Assembly (NCBI GenBank): GCA_013694795.1
Contig: JACDBS010000245.1
Span: forward strand, 1 to 6,652
DNA: 6,652 bases
DNA from: Chloroflexota bacterium
Lineage (GTDB): Bacteria; Chloroflexota; Limnocylindria; QHBO01
Reading direction: 5' to 3'
The notes beneath the pieces are model-generated. The model was not told the origin of the DNA, ran no database searches, and worked only from the letters and a program-made list of their open reading frames with translations. The position numbers and the translations under genes are program-made. Positions 4,988 to 6,652 of the stretch are shown in pieces; position 1 is the first letter of the stretch; each line of letters begins with the position of its first letter.

Positions 4988-6433
4988 TCAGTCGACGATC
5001 TTGGCCATCACGTGCTTGATGATCGTGTAGTCCTCGATGGAGTAGCTGCTCATGTCCTTGCCGTAGCCGGACTGGCCGAATCCGCCGTGCGGCATTTCCG
5101 AAGCGATGGTGAGGTGATCGTTGATCCACACGGTGCCATAGCGCAGGGCCTTGGCGGCGCGCAGCGCGCGCTTGATGTCCTTCGTCCAGACCGACGCCGC
5201 CAGCCCGTACGGCACCCCGTTGGCCCAGGCAAGACCATCGGCCTCGTCGTCGAAGCGCTGGACGGTGACGACCGGCCCGAAGACATCGTTCTGGACGATC
5301 TCCGCGTCCTGCGCGACGCCGGTGACGATCGACGGTCGGTAGAAGAAGCCGCGGTCGCCGAAGGTCTCGCCGCCGGCGGCGATCTCGGCGCCGTAGCCCC
5401 GCGCCCGCTCGATGAAGCCGGCGACGCGTTCCTGCTGCGCCCTGCTCACCATCGGTCCCATGTCGAGCTCGGGGTCGGAGGCGGGATCGCCGACCTTGAT
5501 CGACTCCACCGCCGGCACCAGCGCGGCGAGCGCCCGATCATAGCCGTCGCCCATGACGATGATCCGCGTGGCGGCCGTGCAGTCCTGGCCGGAGTTGAAG
5601 TAGCCGGCGATCTTGATCGTCTCGGCCAGCGCGTCCATGTCGGCGTCGTCGTACACGAGCACCGGCGCCTTGCCGCCCAGCTCGAGGTGCACGCGCTTGA
5701 CCGTCTGCGCCGCGGCGGCGGCGATCTCCTTGCCGGTGGCGGTGTCGCCGGTCAGGCTGACCATGTCGACGTCCGGGTGGGAGCTGAGCCGCTGGCCGAC
5801 CACGCCGCCGGGTCCGGTGACAACGTTGAAGACGCCCTTCGGGAAGATGTCGGCTGCCAGCTCAGCCAACCGCAGCGCCGAGAGGGGGGTCACCGATGCC
5901 GGCTTGAGGACGACGGTGCAGCCGGCGGCGATGGCCGGGCATAGCTTCCAGATGGCCATCATGAGCGGGTAGTTCCAGGGTGCCACCTGGCCTACCACGC
6001 CCGCAGCCTCGCGCCGGATCATGCTCGTGTGCGTGCCGACGTACTCGCCGGCGGCCTTGCCCTCGACCACGCGCGCGGCGCCTGCGAAGAAGCGGACGTT
6101 GTCGACCGTGAACTCGACGTCGAAGTCGGCCGTGCCCTTGGGCTTTCCGACGTTCGCCTGCTCCAGTCCGGAGAGGGTGTCGGCGTCGCCTTCGATCGCA
6201 TCGGCGAACTTGTAGAGCGCCCTGGACCGATCCTGCGGCGTCGTCTGCGACCAGGTCTCGAAGGCGGCTCGCGCTGCGGTGACCGCACGGTCGACATCGG
6301 AGGCATCCCCCTTGGGGACCTGGGCGATCTCCTCCTCGGTGGCCGGATTGATGACCGATGCGGTCTCGCCGCTGCCGGCGTCGGCCCAATCGCCGTTGAT
6401 GAACATCTGCTGGCGTGAAACGGTCATGGTCAT
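4988..6433 (-). CDS. patD: Gamma-aminobutyraldehyde dehydrogenase-like aldehyde dehydrogenase (PatD type)
   Basis: A 481-residue cytoplasmic NAD(P)-dependent aldehyde dehydrogenase of full family length. The catalytic set is complete: N154 in APWNYP, E251 in LELGGK and the nucleophile C285 in SGQDCTAATR, with E-to-C spacing 34 as in the family. K177 (LKPAS) and the GDTATG loop (229-234) belong to the NAD-binding fold. Several stretches closely recall E. coli PatD/YdcW: HTSMIRR, APWNYPLMM.WKL, SLTG..ATG, and the C-terminal SEMPHGG...SGYGKDMS.Y..EDYT...HVM. By that resemblance it would oxidise 4-aminobutanal to GABA in putrescine breakdown; betaine-aldehyde or another amino-aldehyde substrate remains possible. 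The ATG at 6433 is preferred because GAGGT precedes it by 12 nt. In-frame starts at 6427 and 6454 are alternatives. The next gene downstream (DUF309) is 104 bases away. Confidence 0.88.
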   Translation of the reverse strand: MTMTVSRQQMFINGDWADAGSGETASVINPATEEEIAQVPKGDASDVDRAVTAARAAFETWSQTTPQDRSRALYKFADAIEGDADTLSGLEQANVGKPKGTADFDVEFTVDNVRFFAGAARVVEGKAAGEYVGTHTSMIRREAAGVVGQVAPWNYPLMMAIWKLCPAIAAGCTVVLKPASVTPLSALRLAELAADIFPKGVFNVVTGPGGVVGQRLSSHPDVDMVSLTGDTATGKEIAAAAAQTVKRVHLELGGKAPVLVYDDADMDALAETIKIAGYFNSGQDCTAATRIIVMGDGYDRALAALVPAVESIKVGDPASDPELDMGPMVSRAQQERVAGFIERARGYGAEIAAGGETFGDRGFFYRPSIVTGVAQDAEIVQNDVFGPVVTVQRFDDEADGLAWANGVPYGLAASVWTKDIKRALRAAKALRYGTVWINDHLTIASEMPHGGFGQSGYGKDMSSYSIEDYTIIKHVMAKIVD

Positions 6434-6445
6434 GACTGGTATTGG

Positions 6446-6450
6446 ACCTC
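6446..6450 (-). promoter_or_regulatory. Shine-Dalgarno-like GAGGT for the PatD-type dehydrogenase
   Basis: GAGGT (6450-6446, minus) lies 12 nt before the ATG at 6433 and overlaps the beginning of a rival in-frame ATG frame at 6454. It favours 6433, although the spacing is longer than ideal. Confidence 0.45.
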
Positions 6451-6494
6451 GCATGGGGGCGGATCGGGTCGGTCGCGCGGCGCACCGATACGGA

Positions 6495-6525
6495 CCGATT
6501 CTAGCCCCTTGGCTGCCGGATTCCA
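6495..6525 (-). promoter_or_regulatory. Candidate promoter of the PatD-type dehydrogenase
   Basis: TGGAAT (6525-6520) and TAGAAT (6503-6498) on the minus strand are separated by 16 bp. The -10 is a five-of-six match and the -35 is weak. The predicted start near 6490 gives a leader of about 57 nt containing the Shine-Dalgarno. The -10 and the following CGG are identical to those in front of the left-edge aldehyde dehydrogenase. Confidence 0.5.
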
Positions 6526-6598
6526 CCGTGGCTCGTGACCGCAGAGGCAGGAATCCGCCGGCGTCCTGGCAACTTCGGCCGATTCCGCGCGCGCGACC

Positions 6599-6652
6599 TC
6601 ACTCGCGGACGGCGCGAAAGCCTCCGTCGGCGGCGCGGGCCATGACGAAGAG
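6599..6652 (-). CDS. Probable C-terminus of an unidentified gene (enters from the right edge)
   Basis: On the minus strand 17 open codons read LFVMARAADGGFRAVRE and end at TGA (6601-6599). Third codon positions are GC-rich and composition is protein-like, but the piece is too short to identify or prove. If real, it belongs to a gene upstream of the PatD-type dehydrogenase in the same direction, separated from it by about 165 bases that hold the candidate promoter. Confidence 0.4.
   Translation of the reverse strand, partial: LFVMARAADGGFRAVRE

Noticed and set aside
4907..5944. 345-codon plus-strand open frame opposite the PatD-type dehydrogenase
   Set aside because: Antisense shadow of a gene with a complete catalytic set; composition is typical of reverse-complement translation of GC-rich genes.
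6550..6586. GGAATC...GATTCC inverted repeat upstream of the dehydrogenase
   Set aside because: Six-base arms with a 25-base gap are expected by chance; there is no supporting context.

Overview
This is a GC-rich bacterial chromosomal window with dense housekeeping and catabolic genes. The organism cannot be fixed from the sequence alone. The fumarase N-terminus (WRAQTQRAVENFPISG) is of the actinobacterial kind. The GTG start, the strong GC bias, the TAGAAT-type -10 boxes and one apparently leaderless gene fit a high-GC Actinomycetota or Chloroflexota soil or freshwater lineage. That placement is inference.

Layout, left to right: (1) the first 40 codons of an aldehyde dehydrogenase on the minus strand (121 down to the left edge), with its own Shine-Dalgarno and -10 box. 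(2) A gene-free stretch of almost 700 bases (122-814). It holds four copies of a 27-bp imperfectly palindromic repeat (194-399) and then a run of potential stem-loops (506-698). (3) A plus-strand pair of exported proteins: a papain-fold (C39-type) cysteine protease (815-1756) whose stop codon overlaps the start of a proline-rich-linker lipoprotein carrying a seven-repeat beta-propeller (1756-2979). (4) A short convergent junction (2980-3048). (5) A minus-strand block: class II fumarase fumC (4434-3049) coupled by an ATGA overlap to an upstream DUF309 protein (4883-4431), which in turn lies downstream of a gamma-aminobutyraldehyde dehydrogenase-like gene (6433-4988). (6) The probable last 17 codons of another minus-strand gene at the right edge (6652-6599).

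Functionally, the two aldehyde dehydrogenases suggest oxidation of amine- or sugar-derived aldehydes. A PatD-type enzyme turns 4-aminobutanal into GABA, which can be taken to succinate, and fumarase acts two steps later in the TCA cycle. The protease/propeller pair is a separate envelope-facing unit whose role is unknown. No mobile element, CRISPR array, tRNA or rRNA was seen. The least explained parts are the repeat cluster, the structured DNA/RNA upstream of the protease gene, and the protease-propeller pair itself.
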